Notes under the pieces: model-generated
Database searches by the model: none
Told to the model about the DNA's origin: nothing
Seen by the model: the letters and a program-made list of their open reading frames with translations, nothing else
Shown: in pieces, positions 11,132 to 21,809 of the stretch
Position numbering within the stretch: the first letter of the stretch is position 1
Layout: each line of letters opens with the position of its first letter
Source of the DNA: Plenodomus lindquistii
Taxonomy: Eukaryota; Ascomycota; Dothideomycetes; Pleosporales; Leptosphaeriaceae
Assembly: GCA_025504975.1 (NCBI GenBank)
Contig: JANUWI010000002.1
Location: 3,100,001-3,164,000 of the forward strand
Length of the DNA: 64,000 bases
Direction of reading: 5' to 3'
Translations under genes and position numbers: made by a program

Positions 11132-11713
11132 CGGGATATTTTTTGAGGTTTGCGTGTTTCCTAACAGAGTAGTGTAGGACTCAAATGACCCAGAATGTTT
11201 CCTTACTCTCAAAGCGATGGTGGCGAGACTTTATACTCTGCTGGTGACTCAGTGTGCATTGTGACTCGTAGCCATCTAAGTTGTCGTCGGAGTTGTGGCT
11301 TCTTTCGTTCGCGTAGGGCGTGTTGTAGGAGTAGTTTGCGTTGGGTACTCGGTAAAGTCGCGATTGGCCAATCGGAAGGAGGCGCGGGCGTCCGCGGGGG
11401 GTAGTAGCGTAGTAACGTATGACTGGTAACATTTCACACGAAATTCCGACTTCCTCAATATCAGGCTGTTTGATGAGTAAAAATTGACAAAAATCTGGAC
11501 ATGAATCTTGATGGAATTGCAATTTTTGTCGTTGGATCCGTCTGCTTACATGTTACCTTTGAAGAGAATCATCGCTAGGATGAAGATCGGGTAGGGACAG
11601 GTCCCATGCCAATCTAAATTATGTACAAATTCTGTAAGGGGAAAACGAAGGAAGGGGGTATGAGGGATTGTAATCTTCATGGTGGTACATGTTCGCAAGA
11701 TGAAATTCAGGTA
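11132..11713. other. Intergenic
   Basis: No supported gene; it contains the 5' flank of the Egt2-like gene and the 3' flank of the following membrane protein gene. Confidence 0.5.
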
Positions 11714-12773
11714 TTAGATGGTGCGCACACCTCGTGCCAACTCCATCCTCACACGCCTCCTGTACTGATCACGAAATTGAATGCGGCCATAGGTGCCCAT
11801 TCCAACGGCTAAGAAGAAAAGCAGAGCCCAGACAGAGGTGATTACGAGACCGATGGGGAAGAAAGCCAAAGTCACTCCTGGGATAACGAAGGGTGCGGCG
11901 GATTGAGCTGCGGCGGATGCAGATGCTGCGGCTTCGGGGTCGGCGTTGGTAGGACCACTGGCAGCTTTGGAGAAGACGCCGTTGACAAAGGAAGCTTCGC
12001 CCGAGGAGAGAGTGGTCTCTACGTCTTGGCCGGTGGTAGGATTGCGCGCGGCGAGGTCAATTTGAGGGATGAGGAGCGGTTGGAGTGATTCTCTGAAGGA
12101 TTATTAGTGATGGGTAAGATACAACAACCGGAAAAACTTACTGAGTCATGGCAGGACCCATGAGGTTCTTATTTACTCTGCCAACATACATGAGTACCTT
12201 GAGCTCGGTCATGGTGCTGATGCTCTGTCTCTCGACAAGCATTCCTTCCTTGACTGGTGGCCGAGTAATATCGCGCTTCGTGAAGTTGCCAGCCATGTTC
12301 TGTACTGTTGCCCCAAGATAGGAGAGTGTCATGCTGACATCTGCGGCGGTGACACCTACCCAAGGATCGATGGGCGCAGAGACGTTGTACATGCGAAGCT
12401 CGGCCTGGAAAACACCAGTTGTGTTGTCAAAGAATGGCAAGTTGTAACACACTGCAATCCCAGTGGGATTTGATGCTTGGCCGTTGAGATTCGATAATGT
12501 GTCCATGCATGCTTTGCTCGTTTCTTCTTCCCACTTGGCCAAATCGGCAGCTGACACGTCGCCAGCCGCTGGTGTAAGGGATGCCAGAGGAGCGGTGTCG
12601 GCAGCATTTGAATCTTGTCGTCGAGTGAGCGTTGCCATCATCTCTGCGTCTCTTCGAAGCACTTCCTCCACGTCCTCGCTCCGTGATAGCAATCCATTGG
12701 CCTGAGCACTCTTGAAAGCCGCTGCATGTCCAGCAGCGAGCAGGCTACTCATAATGGAAGCTTTGAATAACAT
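11714..12773 (-). CDS. Predicted secreted/single-pass membrane protein (336 aa), unknown
   Basis: Exons 12773-12142 and 12092-11714 are joined across a 49-bp intron (GTAAGT...TTCAG). The N-terminus is hydrophobic with AAGHAAAF, consistent with a signal peptide. The luminal or extracellular part has a few Cys and two or three N-glycosylation sequons (NTT, NVS, NFT). Near the C-terminus, GVTLAFFPIGLVITSVWALLFF is a strong transmembrane helix followed by a basic cytosolic tail (RRRVRMELARG). This suggests a type I membrane protein of the endomembrane system or plasma membrane. I do not recognise a family. The Ala/Ser-rich stretch before the helix may be a stalk. Confidence 0.68.
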
Positions 12774-14604
12774 GGTAGGCGTGATATTAGTTCGGACCGT
12801 GATATTAAAGTTGATAATGAGAATAGTCCAAGCTGCCCAGCAGCGTACTAGAAAGGAGCGACGAGCGAGGCGTCGAAAGAATGTAAGTATTGGAAGTCGA
12901 CCACTACTGGAAAAGAAACCGGCTCTAGCGGGGAGTCATTAGTATGGCGCAGGCACGAATAAGAGAGTTGGCAGTGGCCGGACAGAGAAACGTGGTGTGG
13001 GCACAACACGAGAGGGTGGATCAAACGGTGGACTGGCAATGGCGTGACTCTCGTGACCCATCAGACTCTGTGAGAAGCACCAAGCCACGGCGGGAGGTCC
13101 ATGGCAAAGTTGAGACTGGTACTGATTGAGGCTGCGACGGATGGCACGGGGCCCTTCTATGCGTTCATCCCATCAGGGCTGGACAGAAGCCTAAATTAGT
13201 ACAGTGGAACCGCAATTGGTGCAGGCCAATGAAGCTTTTGCTGCGAGCCAAGCGGAGTGCATAGGAGCATGGAGCTGGCATGACGATGCTAGGCTCCTTG
13301 AGACAATTGGTGTTGAGGCTCGGAGCCGGGGTGCGTCGCCCAAACTAGGGGCGCTTCAGAATTTACACTAGGTTTCCACGTGAGATCGTGACGTGGCCAA
13401 TCAGCGCGTCGCTTGCTGGCTGTGGGGTTTCACCTCCACCCCTCACCCATGCCCCGTCTTTCCTGTCACTTGAGCCTCTGCTGCGCTATCCATCGCTTGT
13501 GAGCTGTGCCTTAACGGGTCCTACCAACGGCACTTGATGTCGGTTTCGACAGTTCGAAGACCAAGCTTTCTTGACAGACGAACTGGTCGTTGTCGCCCCT
13601 ATGCTGCGACACTCTTCGTCCAACCCAGCACTTGTCGCTCGGACACCGGTGTTGGGCGGCTGTACCACACACTTCGACGCGCCGGAACAGAGGACATGAG
13701 ATTATTGACGCCGAAGGCCGTATCATTGTTTACCCGAAGCCACTTGATGACGAATGGGTTATTACTCGTTCGGTGGAGGTGCCGAGAAGATACGGTGAGC
13801 TGCGTGACACAATAGATCGTGTCCCTCGACCTCACAATTCGGCAATAACCATCAGCAGTATTCGTTTACCTCCAAACTCCCATTGGAGGGTATGTACACA
13901 TATATGCAAAGGCGGACCTGTCCTTAGTCTGAGGTATGCCTCGCAGCTTCTGGTCCTGCAGTAAGCTGGCAGCCTCGTATCACACCGCAAATGACACCCG
14001 GCGACTCCAGCAGCACCGCTTGGGTCGGGACGGCTCGCGCGTTACATGGCAGTAAGCTATCTGGATGATCTGGCACCATACGGATACGTCTGCTGCGAAC
14101 ATATGCACGAGCTACGCCTTTGACGGAGAGGCGACTCTCAGGTGGCCACGTTCGCCTGCATACTACTAACCCGCAAAGGTGTGCTCGTGCCCTGTGTGCA
14201 TTCGCCCAACACATACACCTACTGTCTAAGGCCATATATTGTCGCCCTCTACTAATGCGCATCGGAATGCGGGCGAGTAATTGCCAGCACATCACAAGCC
14301 CTATGCGCTTTTGCTGGAGCATGCTGCTCTCCGCCCTGTCAGAGGGTCGGCTGGGCTCGTTTCTGCCCGACGAGGTCCTGGGTACTTCTTGTACGGACTG
14401 GGGCGCCTGGTCCCATCTCTTCTCTTCTTGTTTGCTCTCACGTTCCTCGCCCGGTTGCGCTGATATGCTCTGTTTGCTTTTTCGGTCTGCAGTTCGGTTC
14501 TTGTTGCTCTAAGTGCTGGTCCACAAACGACTACATCCACACATTACGCAACGTTGTTGGTCGCGACTTGAACATTGGATTCCAACCCATCTCACTGTAC
14601 AGCA
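12774..14604. other. Long intergenic interval
   Basis: About 1.8 kb without a supported gene. Frames near 13590-13964 contain an ordinary-looking protein segment but no start, intron logic or family. The pyrimidine-rich stretch close to 14500-14600 may be the leader of the next gene. Confidence 0.4.
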
Positions 14605-16566
14605 ATGCAGCACGCTTCGAACTCACCATGGCGAGCGCCAGCTATGGACTATCCAAAGCCCCAATACAGTCTTTCTCACACCATCTCCATGGTCAACCTT
14701 CATGACGATCAACCGTGGTATTCCAATCGAGGTACTTCCTCTCCTACAGCTTCTTCCGTCTCGACTTCCACCAGTCGAAGTACTACGCCCACGACAACAA
14801 ACAACAATCCATGGTCGAACATCATGGCCAGTCCAGCCTCGACGTATTCTGGCAAGTCTGCCAGCTCGTCGCCCAAGGACAGCCCAAATCCGACCCCGCA
14901 GTACACGAGTAGATCGACCACACCCATTGCGCCACAGCCAGTCAGGATCATCAACCCTGTAGCAGGATTTGCGCATCTGTCCCCACCCTCCTCGGCGACG
15001 GGAGATTCCTTCAGAATGGGAGATTTTCCGGGCTCACCCAACCCATACCGGCAACCAGCTGCGCCTCTCGCACCTCTCACACCACTTGTAAATGGATTTA
15101 TTAACACATCTACACTTTCATCACAAGGCCAGTCACTATCTGGCTGGTTCTACGATCTGTGCCGAAAGCAAGGATGGGATGCTGGGCTGGTCAAGAAAAT
15201 CTGGCAATGGACCTTATCAAACCCCAGACTAGCGATACTCCTTTGGGTCTGCGATGATGTCGCGTCCTGGCGACAAGCCTCCTTCTTCGATCTCAGGGAT
15301 GAGAGCCTGCCATTTCCTGAAGACCGCCTGCAGGGCATCGTTGGGAATGCACGCAAGTTTGTGGAAGAGCAATGGCGCGCTACGTCGAAGGAGCTGCCCT
15401 TCTCTGGAGGTCACGTTGACTTTACCGCCCGTGAGACTGTGCCTTTACAGCCACTTGGAATCATCAAGTCCTCGAGGAACTCTGAGAAGAGTGTCGACCG
15501 AGTGCGTCTCTTGGGTAACACTGATGAGCGTATTCTGGTACGAAAGCGATTTGTGACTACGCGACCCTCGCAGAAAGCCACAGTCATGGAACAAATCAAC
15601 AAATTCAAGCAGTACGAGCACAAGGGTATCGCCAAGCTACTCTGCTCGTATGCCCAGCCAAGTCACGTCGGTATCGTGACAGAGAAAGCACAGTACAGTC
15701 TTGATGACTATCTATCGCAGCCAGGTCACGACTCAGCCCGTGCGAAGCTGCTGGTCGATTGGATGTACGATTTGGCATCGGGACTGGAGTATTTGCACTC
15801 GCAGTCAATCTGTCACCGCAATATCCGACCACGGAAGATCCTCATCGATGAGAACCGCATATTCTTCGGCCCGTTCGACATTGGTCAGAACGTCGACACC
15901 TTTAGTCCTACAAACGCAACATCCCAACGCCTCGATCAATTGCACACCTATTTCCAGGACCAGTCCTACGTCTACGCTGCACCAGAAGCCATTGTGTCGC
16001 GTGGCAAGCGCATGGCAGATGTCTTCTCGCTCGGCTGTGTCTTCTTAACCATGATGACCGTTGCGCAGAACCAGTCTCAGTCTGTGTTTACCACGTACCG
16101 CGCTGGCTCCACACAAGACGCCTCATTCCACGCGCACCTTGACAGAGTGGCTAGCTGGCGCACCCGCCTTCACGCAGCTGCCACTTCTGGCCTGCGAAAC
16201 GGGCTAATCGGATCTGGTCGCCGACTCCGCCAGCTCAAGGCCGAGTCAGAATGGCTCAGCATCATCGAGAAGATGATTCCCGCACGACCAAAGGAGCGTA
16301 TCAAAATGGGCTTTGTGCTCGCCAGTCTAGGCTCAGGCACCAGCAAAGTCGCCGGTCATGGGCGACGGCGAAGTCTCGATGGTGGAGGATACAGCGGTGC
16401 TGCAGCGAGTAGCCTTGGCTTGGGAAGTGCGACCGCAGCAGCACTCGTGGATATCTCAGAGACGCCTGCGTCTGCCCCTGTGCCGACGCGCAAGCCTGAG
16501 CTGAGTGTATTTGATGGCTATTTTATGAGTCAGAATCGAAAGATGGAGCCGGCTGGCGGGTGGTAA
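14605..16566 (+). CDS. Protein kinase-like protein with degenerate catalytic loop (pseudokinase)
   Basis: A 653-aa intronless frame from the first ATG (the frame is open slightly upstream but without ATG). Residues 1-160 are Ser/Thr/Pro-rich and disordered. From about 300 a kinase-like domain is visible: VRKRF as a possible VAIK lysine, SGLEYLHSQSICHRNIRP as the catalytic loop, FDIG as the DFG equivalent, and YAAPEA followed by ADVFSLGCVF matching APE and subdomain IX. The catalytic-loop Asp is Asn (H404-R405-N406) and no glycine-rich loop is evident, so phosphotransfer is doubtful. The C-terminal ~110 residues are low complexity. A scaffolding or signalling role is inference. Confidence 0.75.
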   Translation: MQHASNSPWRAPAMDYPKPQYSLSHTISMVNLHDDQPWYSNRGTSSPTASSVSTSTSRSTTPTTTNNNPWSNIMASPASTYSGKSASSSPKDSPNPTPQYTSRSTTPIAPQPVRIINPVAGFAHLSPPSSATGDSFRMGDFPGSPNPYRQPAAPLAPLTPLVNGFINTSTLSSQGQSLSGWFYDLCRKQGWDAGLVKKIWQWTLSNPRLAILLWVCDDVASWRQASFFDLRDESLPFPEDRLQGIVGNARKFVEEQWRATSKELPFSGGHVDFTARETVPLQPLGIIKSSRNSEKSVDRVRLLGNTDERILVRKRFVTTRPSQKATVMEQINKFKQYEHKGIAKLLCSYAQPSHVGIVTEKAQYSLDDYLSQPGHDSARAKLLVDWMYDLASGLEYLHSQSICHRNIRPRKILIDENRIFFGPFDIGQNVDTFSPTNATSQRLDQLHTYFQDQSYVYAAPEAIVSRGKRMADVFSLGCVFLTMMTVAQNQSQSVFTTYRAGSTQDASFHAHLDRVASWRTRLHAAATSGLRNGLIGSGRRLRQLKAESEWLSIIEKMIPARPKERIKMGFVLASLGSGTSKVAGHGRRRSLDGGGYSGAAASSLGLGSATAAALVDISETPASAPVPTRKPELSVFDGYFMSQNRKMEPAGGW

Positions 16567-16721
16567 AGACGACATGGGCCTTGCAAAGGAATAACGACCA
16601 GATATTCGACGTGGGATAACACCCACCTGGATGATCCAACGTATTCAGTATTGTTCGCAGCAGCGTTTGGTAAGGACTGTTTGAAACACGAACAGTCACA
16701 CATACGAAATATTCGCACCGG

Positions 16722-16756
16722 CCAGTCCAGTCCAGTCCAGTCCAGTCCAGTCCAGT
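16722..16756. repeat. (CCAGT)7 microsatellite
   Basis: Seven exact pentanucleotide copies about 155 bp past the stop of the pseudokinase gene. The same pentamer recurs at 17537-17561. Confidence 0.95.
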
Positions 16757-17172
16757 CGCCGCAATACCATCTCACCTTCGCACATATACATACTTCGATA
16801 CAACCAAACAACTCACATCACCCCAACCCCATTTTCGGCATTTCTTCTCCCCAGCATGGCTCGGACTTTTGATACCCCCTTCATAATGTCCCCCCGGCCC
16901 CCTTTCGTTTCATTTCTTTTCCTTTTGCAGCGAGCGTAGCGTAGCGTAGCGTAGAGTAGCAAAGCTTTCATACTCCACACATACCATACCTCATCCTACT
17001 ACCAACATACACATATACAATATAAAGCCAAGGACATATATATATATATAAAACGTTAAACGTTAAACGTTACTCACTCACAAACAATATCATCAATAAG
17101 AGAAGGAACGAGAGCCCCAGCGACGAGAGTATAAATGGGATGGGAGATGAGATGGATGAGATCAACCGTGTT

Positions 17173-17198
17173 TGTGTGTGTGTGTGTGTGTGTGTGTG
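17173..17198. repeat. (TG)13 dinucleotide repeat
   Basis: Uninterrupted TG repeat in the intergenic interval. Confidence 0.95.
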
Positions 17199-17536
17199 GA
17201 ATGGAATAGAATGGAAATATTGCTTAATTAATTCCTGTGAAGGAGAAGATTTTTTTGGGTATGTGTTTGTTTGTTTGATTGAGATTTTTGGAGTGTGTGA
17301 GTGTGTAGGTGGGTGTGGGTGGAACGTGCAAGGTAAAATAAATAGTACGTGAGCCGTGCACTATTGAAAACGGATGGATGGTACTTGTAGAGCTTTGGAG
17401 TTTAGGGTGGGGATCTCTGACGGACATTATTGTTAATATTCAAACATTCCATCTCCATTCCAGTCATGTTCAACACTTGCACAAATACCCCTCTTTCCTA
17501 CTCGTGCCCCAAACACCCCCCTCACCCCACTCCACA

Positions 17537-17561
17537 AGTCCAGTCCAGTCCAGTCCAGTCC
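17537..17561. repeat. (AGTCC)5 microsatellite
   Basis: The same pentamer family as at 16722-16756, just past the 3' end of the CAP gene. Confidence 0.9.
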
Positions 17562-17616
17562 ACCATCAACCCAACCCAACAACAGCTATAAATTTCCAAC
17601 ACCTCCAAATTCCCTC

Positions 17617-19392
17617 CTATCCCGCATGTTCCACAATCTCACTAATCAACTTCCCCCCCTTTATAAAAGTCCGTATCTGCTCTGGCAGCGCCTGCTCACC
17701 ATAATCACCGTCTTCCGTAGGGAGATTGATATTCACACTACTGCATTTACTCGTAAAGACCTCGGTTTCCTGGCTGTCCTTGCCGAGGTAGATTTGCGCG
17801 CCGTCGACCTGGTCGAGGAGGATGGTGGGCAAGGTGCCGAGGACTTGGAGGGCAAAGTTGGGGCACTTGATTACGTCGACGGAGGAGACGAGCGAGTCTA
17901 TGATGAGGGACGTGCGGGAGGAGTTGTCGAGGGAGAGGGCGTTTGCTTTGCCGTGGATGCGGAGCGTCGTGTTTTTGCAGCGGGAGATAAGGATTGAGTG
18001 GTTGATTTCGGCGTTGATTTCTAGGGGTTCTGAGGGGGAGTCGAAGTTGTCCTGTTCCAGTCGCGTTAGCTTTTGCCCGTCATACACTATTTTCTCCATG
18101 CTAAATGAGAAGGAGTCGTCTGGAACCACGTACTATTATCCACTTGTTTCCGTCCAATTCCATCTTCGGCGGCTTCTTAGTCCGCATCGCTTCAGGTTTG
18201 GGCTTCTTGCCTGGTGCTGGGCTCTTGCCGCGGAGGGAACCGTTGCTGTCGCTGCGTGTAGGGACGGGTGCGCTGGCGCGTAAAGACGGGTTCTTGTGTG
18301 TCATTTGGCTTGGGTCGACCTTCTTTAACCCCTTGGTGACGTCGGCGCCCTTGTTAAGGTCGCCAAAGACGGCATTCATGTCGGGAGCAGCCTTCTTGCC
18401 CACGGGTGCGGCGCCAGGTGGTGGTGGTGGGCCTGGTGGCGGAGGAGGACCGGGTGGAGGAGGGATGCCTCCTGCGGGTGGTGCTGGAGGCGCCGGGATG
18501 TTGGCAGACGTACCGCCAGAGATCTCTTTGGCGGCGTCTTTTGCGTCGATGCCATTGGCGTTCCATGCCACGCCGCCAAAGTGGTGCTTCTTTGCGTACT
18601 CTGACAGGGCCTTGAAGAGCTTGTAGTATGCCTGCACCCACTTCACATGTGCCTCGCCATCAGGCCTGCATTTATTAGCCATGCATCCTACCATTGTCCA
18701 TGTGGTATTCCATACTTGTCTCTGTGCTCCTTGAGGACCTTGTTGCCGTACATCTGAGCACCGCCGACAAGCTCGTTGATGTGCTCGTGGGGCTTCATGC
18801 CACCTCCTGCGCCAATCGTCACCCAGCCCAATGAACCCACCCCGTCTGCGACCATGGACAGCGGGTCCTTGAGTGCGGGGTCGCGATTGCTCTGGCGGTA
18901 TTCGTCCGTCTTCTCCATGCTCGCCTGGAGGTCCTTGAGCAGCTCCATCATGGTGCGATCGTCGGGCTTCTTCGCCTTGTTCGCAATGAAGAGGAACTGC
19001 CGTTGCGCCGCGAATGCCTGCTGCACCGCCTTGGACTGGCCCTCGATTACATGGCCTAGCTTCCCACTCAATTCCAGCCATGCCTTCAGTTCGCCATTGA
19101 CCAAGTCGTCAAAGGCCTCGATCGCGGGCGGTGCGCTCTCCGCAACGACCATGGGCGTGGCATCGGGTGTGGATATGGCGGGTACAGCACCCGCTGCGGT
19201 CGCGGGGATGGAGCCCGGAGCGCCGGATTTGTCTAGGTCGCCGCCAGTGGGGATGGAAGAGGCGGCGATGTCTTCAAGCCGCGAGGTGGCAGCTTCGAGC
19301 CTGCGGATCATCGACGTCAGTTGGCTGTCCATGCGGAGGTGCATTTGGCTCTGGCGGCCGGGCACGTGCGGGGGCTGAGGCTCAGTCGCCAT
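17617..19392 (-). CDS. Adenylyl cyclase-associated protein (CAP/Srv2)
   Basis: 547 aa from exons 19392-18716, 18665-18134 and 18051-17617. CAP recycles cofilin-bound G-actin and binds adenylyl cyclase. Seen in order: an N-terminal cyclase-binding coiled coil (IRRLEAATSRLEDIA), a helical folded domain (about 90-300), polyproline runs PPPPGPPPPPGPPPPPG for profilin/SH3 binding (about 310-340), a WH2-like basic region, then the C-terminal CARP beta-helix starting DGNKWII and ending in VEHAG. Intron 1 is 50 bp (the closer GTAGGA donor would give only 26 bp), restoring HRDKPDGEAHVKW. Intron 2 is 82 bp with branch point GCTAAC, restoring NKWIIDNF. The start at MATEPQ was chosen over an upstream ATG because CAP proteins begin close to the cyclase-binding helix. 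Confidence 0.93.
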
Positions 19393-19977
19393 TGTCGAGG
19401 ATATCGTATCACATGGATGGGCGTATGTGGGCGAGTATTTAAGACTCCCAAAAGACGGAACTGCGATGACAGACACCGAGTGGGGAGAGGGCGGAAAGCG
19501 GGAGGGTCTAGGAATGGGCTGGATCAACTCACCGCTTGATGAGAGTAGTAAGGTTGTTCATGCTGCCCTGAGCCATATGGCGGGGAAGGCGCGTTGCAGC
19601 GTCGGGCAGGGGGCGGCGGTGATGGGACGGCGAGTTGGGAGCTGACGGGGGAGGGAAGGGGCAGGCACGGCGAGCTGCAGACACTATCACTTGGGCGGGA
19701 CGTGGGAATATCTATTCGGGCAGGGATTGTCCAAAGGCCCAGGACGTACAGATACAGAGAAATGTGCGACTGCCTGGGAAGAGTCGTGGTGATGTAATTC
19801 AGGCAGCGCAAAGGACGAGGACGAGTGACGAGTGACGACGTGTAGCCTTTCGCGGTGCTGCACGCCATCAGGGACGACCCACGTTGCGCTAGCTGCATGC
19901 CAAGTCGCCCTGCACCCTGCGTTTCCCTGTAGCCACCAGCCTTGCCACCTGCAGCGCTGTCCTACAGTCCGTTCAGC

Positions 19978-21144
19978 ATGGCTCACCACAATGCCGACAT
20001 TGATTTCTGCACCTTGGGCATGTTCATCATCGGTATGTCTTGTTCGCTGCTGCATGCACTCGAACCATTGCTCAAGGTGTGTCAGATGACATCGAGTTTG
20101 CCCCACCAAAGCCACCCGTCAAAGACATTGTAGGCGGGGGAGGCTCCTACTCCGCATTGGGAGCCCGCATCTTTTCCCCTTCGCCCCAGTCCAAGACAGT
20201 GGGCTGGGTTGTTGATTGTGGATCAGACTTTCCACCCGAGCTTCGACAGGTCATTGCCCATTGGGATTCTGGGGTCGTGCTGAGAGAAACGCCCGACAGA
20301 CCGACTACGAGGGGATGGAACAGTTATGGAGAGCACGAATATAGAGGTAATAGCGGCGGCCTGGTTTCTCCCCCGGTTGTCTGCTAATTGCCATGTAGCC
20401 TTCCGATATCTGACGCCCAAACTTCGCATAGATCATCATGCGTTGGTTGGCACGCCGTTGATCTGGGCTAGATCGTTCCATCTCATCTGCTCACCGTTGC
20501 GCTGCATTGATCTCATCCAGAACATTCTGGCCCTGCGTCAACAAGAATCAAACGCACAGTCGCATCAACGGCCCCTGTTCATATGGGAGCCGGTGCCTGA
20601 TCTATGCATCCCCGAAGAAGCCGAAAACTGTCTCAAGGCGTTGAAGTTTGTCGATGTTGTCAGCCCTAACCATGGTGAACTTGGTGGTTTCTTCGGTAAG
20701 GATACCAACGCTAAAGAATCAGTCGACTTCCGTCTAGTCGAAAGGCTCTGTAGCCAGTGGATGGAGAGCGGCATTGGGCCTGGCGGCAATGGCGGGAGTG
20801 TGGTCCGATGTGGGAAGGATGGATGCCTAGTGACGCGTAAGGGGCTACAAACATGGCTACCTGCATATCATCAGTCTGCAGAGAGAGTCGTGGACCCTAC
20901 GGGAGGTGGCAATGGCTTCTTGGGTGGGTTGGCTGTTGGTTTGGTCAGAGGGGGTGAGAGGCCGGGCATCGAGAATCTGGAAGAGGCGTCAATATGGGGC
21001 TCCGTCTCGGCAAGCTTCGCCATTGAGCAAGTCGGCATGCCAGTACTCTCATACACTCCAGACGGCGAAACATGGAACGGCGTTCGTGTTGATGATCGTC
21101 TTTCAGAATTCAAGGATCGGGTGGCTAGATATATACAGCCGTAG
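19978..21144 (+). CDS. MAK32-like PfkB-family carbohydrate kinase-fold protein
   Basis: 353 aa from exons 19978-20032, 20086-20346 and 20399-21144, with introns of 53 and 52 bp. It starts DFCTLGMFIID, followed by a G-rich strand PPVKDIVGGGGSYSALGAR typical of the ribokinase fold. The C-terminal PfkB signature reads DPTGGGNGFLGG. In ribokinases the motif is DTxGAGD with a catalytic Asp; here that position is Asn, as I recall for Mak32-type proteins, so sugar-kinase activity is uncertain. In yeast MAK32 is needed for maintenance of L-A virus satellite phenotypes; its biochemical role is not established. It is convergent with the small membrane-protein gene, stop codons 45 bp apart. Confidence 0.85.
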
Positions 21145-21189
21145 CGCAATGCCCGCTTCCCCGCTCTTCGACAAGTCGCATATTCACAC

Positions 21190-21581
21190 CTACTCCTTGA
21201 CCAGCTTTCCCAGCGCACTCCTCTCGTCTTCCCGTCGCTCGTGCTCGCGGATTTGTTTGCTCCAGCTGTGGGGTTGTTAGCCGTGGGTCTCGTCTTGTGC
21301 GGGCGCATGGAACGGGACGTACTATCGGCTGGGGAAGAATCGGTGTCGTTCGGGCATCTTGTCGCGGTGTTCGAGATTGGCACCAAGAGACCAGACCAGG
21401 GCCACTATGCCGGTGATGGTGAGGCCCATGACGGCCGTGTTGGCCTTCCAGTTGCTGGGCTGGGCATACCAACCACCGGCCGGCGACCAGACGTGCTTTG
21501 GGTACCTGTCGCGAGGGTCAGAGGTGCGCACGGGGAGACATTGGCGGCGTGGTCATACGGGACTTTTCCTCCTCCACCCAT
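21190..21581 (-). CDS. Small single-pass membrane protein (93 aa), probably mitochondrial
   Basis: Three exons (21581-21559, 21505-21323, 21265-21190) join to MGGGGKVPYPKHVWSPAGGW..., with introns of 53 and 57 bp. After an N-terminal GGGG and the segment PKHVWSPAGGWYAQPSNW there is one hydrophobic helix (TAVMGLTITGIVALVWSLGA), then a charged, Arg/Glu-rich C-terminus (RYWSKQIREHERR). Size, topology and the conserved Trp/Pro-rich N-terminus recall small accessory subunits of respiratory complexes such as complex I, but I cannot name one. The first exon is only 23 nt, chosen because it restores VPYPKHVW in frame and gives a true ATG. Confidence 0.68.
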
Positions 21582-21809
21582 TGTGAGTTGTGATTATGGG
21601 GATTCTGGCGGGTTTGGCGTCGGCGGAGACGGACGTGAGGTGAGGTCGACGGCTAGCTTCACGACTCGCCGCACGGGCCGCTTGCTTGGCAGAAATTCTT
21701 TGGCAGTTGCAATGGACCGTCGACGAGCAGCCACGAGAGGCCCCATTGCCGCCGCCCCTCCGTCTGTCTCGCCATCCCGCCCCGCCGCCGTCCTCGCCCT
21801 GCTGTTTTA

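Larger units (their letters stand above)
16567..17616. other. Shared 3' interval of two convergent genes, microsatellite-rich
   Basis: No gene. It holds several simple repeats: (CCAGT)7 at 16722-16756, GCGTA repeats near 16934-16957, TATATA near 17037, AAACGTT copies near 17050-17070, (TG)13 at 17173-17198 and a second AGTCC run at 17537-17561. Confidence 0.8.

Noticed and set aside
13590..13964. 124-codon plus-strand frame with an ordinary-looking segment (GHEIIDAEGRIIVYPK)
   Set aside because: No homologue recognised, no intron or promoter support; left as intergenic.
18666..18691. 26-bp intron in the CAP gene (GTAGGA donor)
   Set aside because: Too short for splicing; the upstream GTATGG donor gives 50 bp and restores the conserved RDKPDGEAHVKW.
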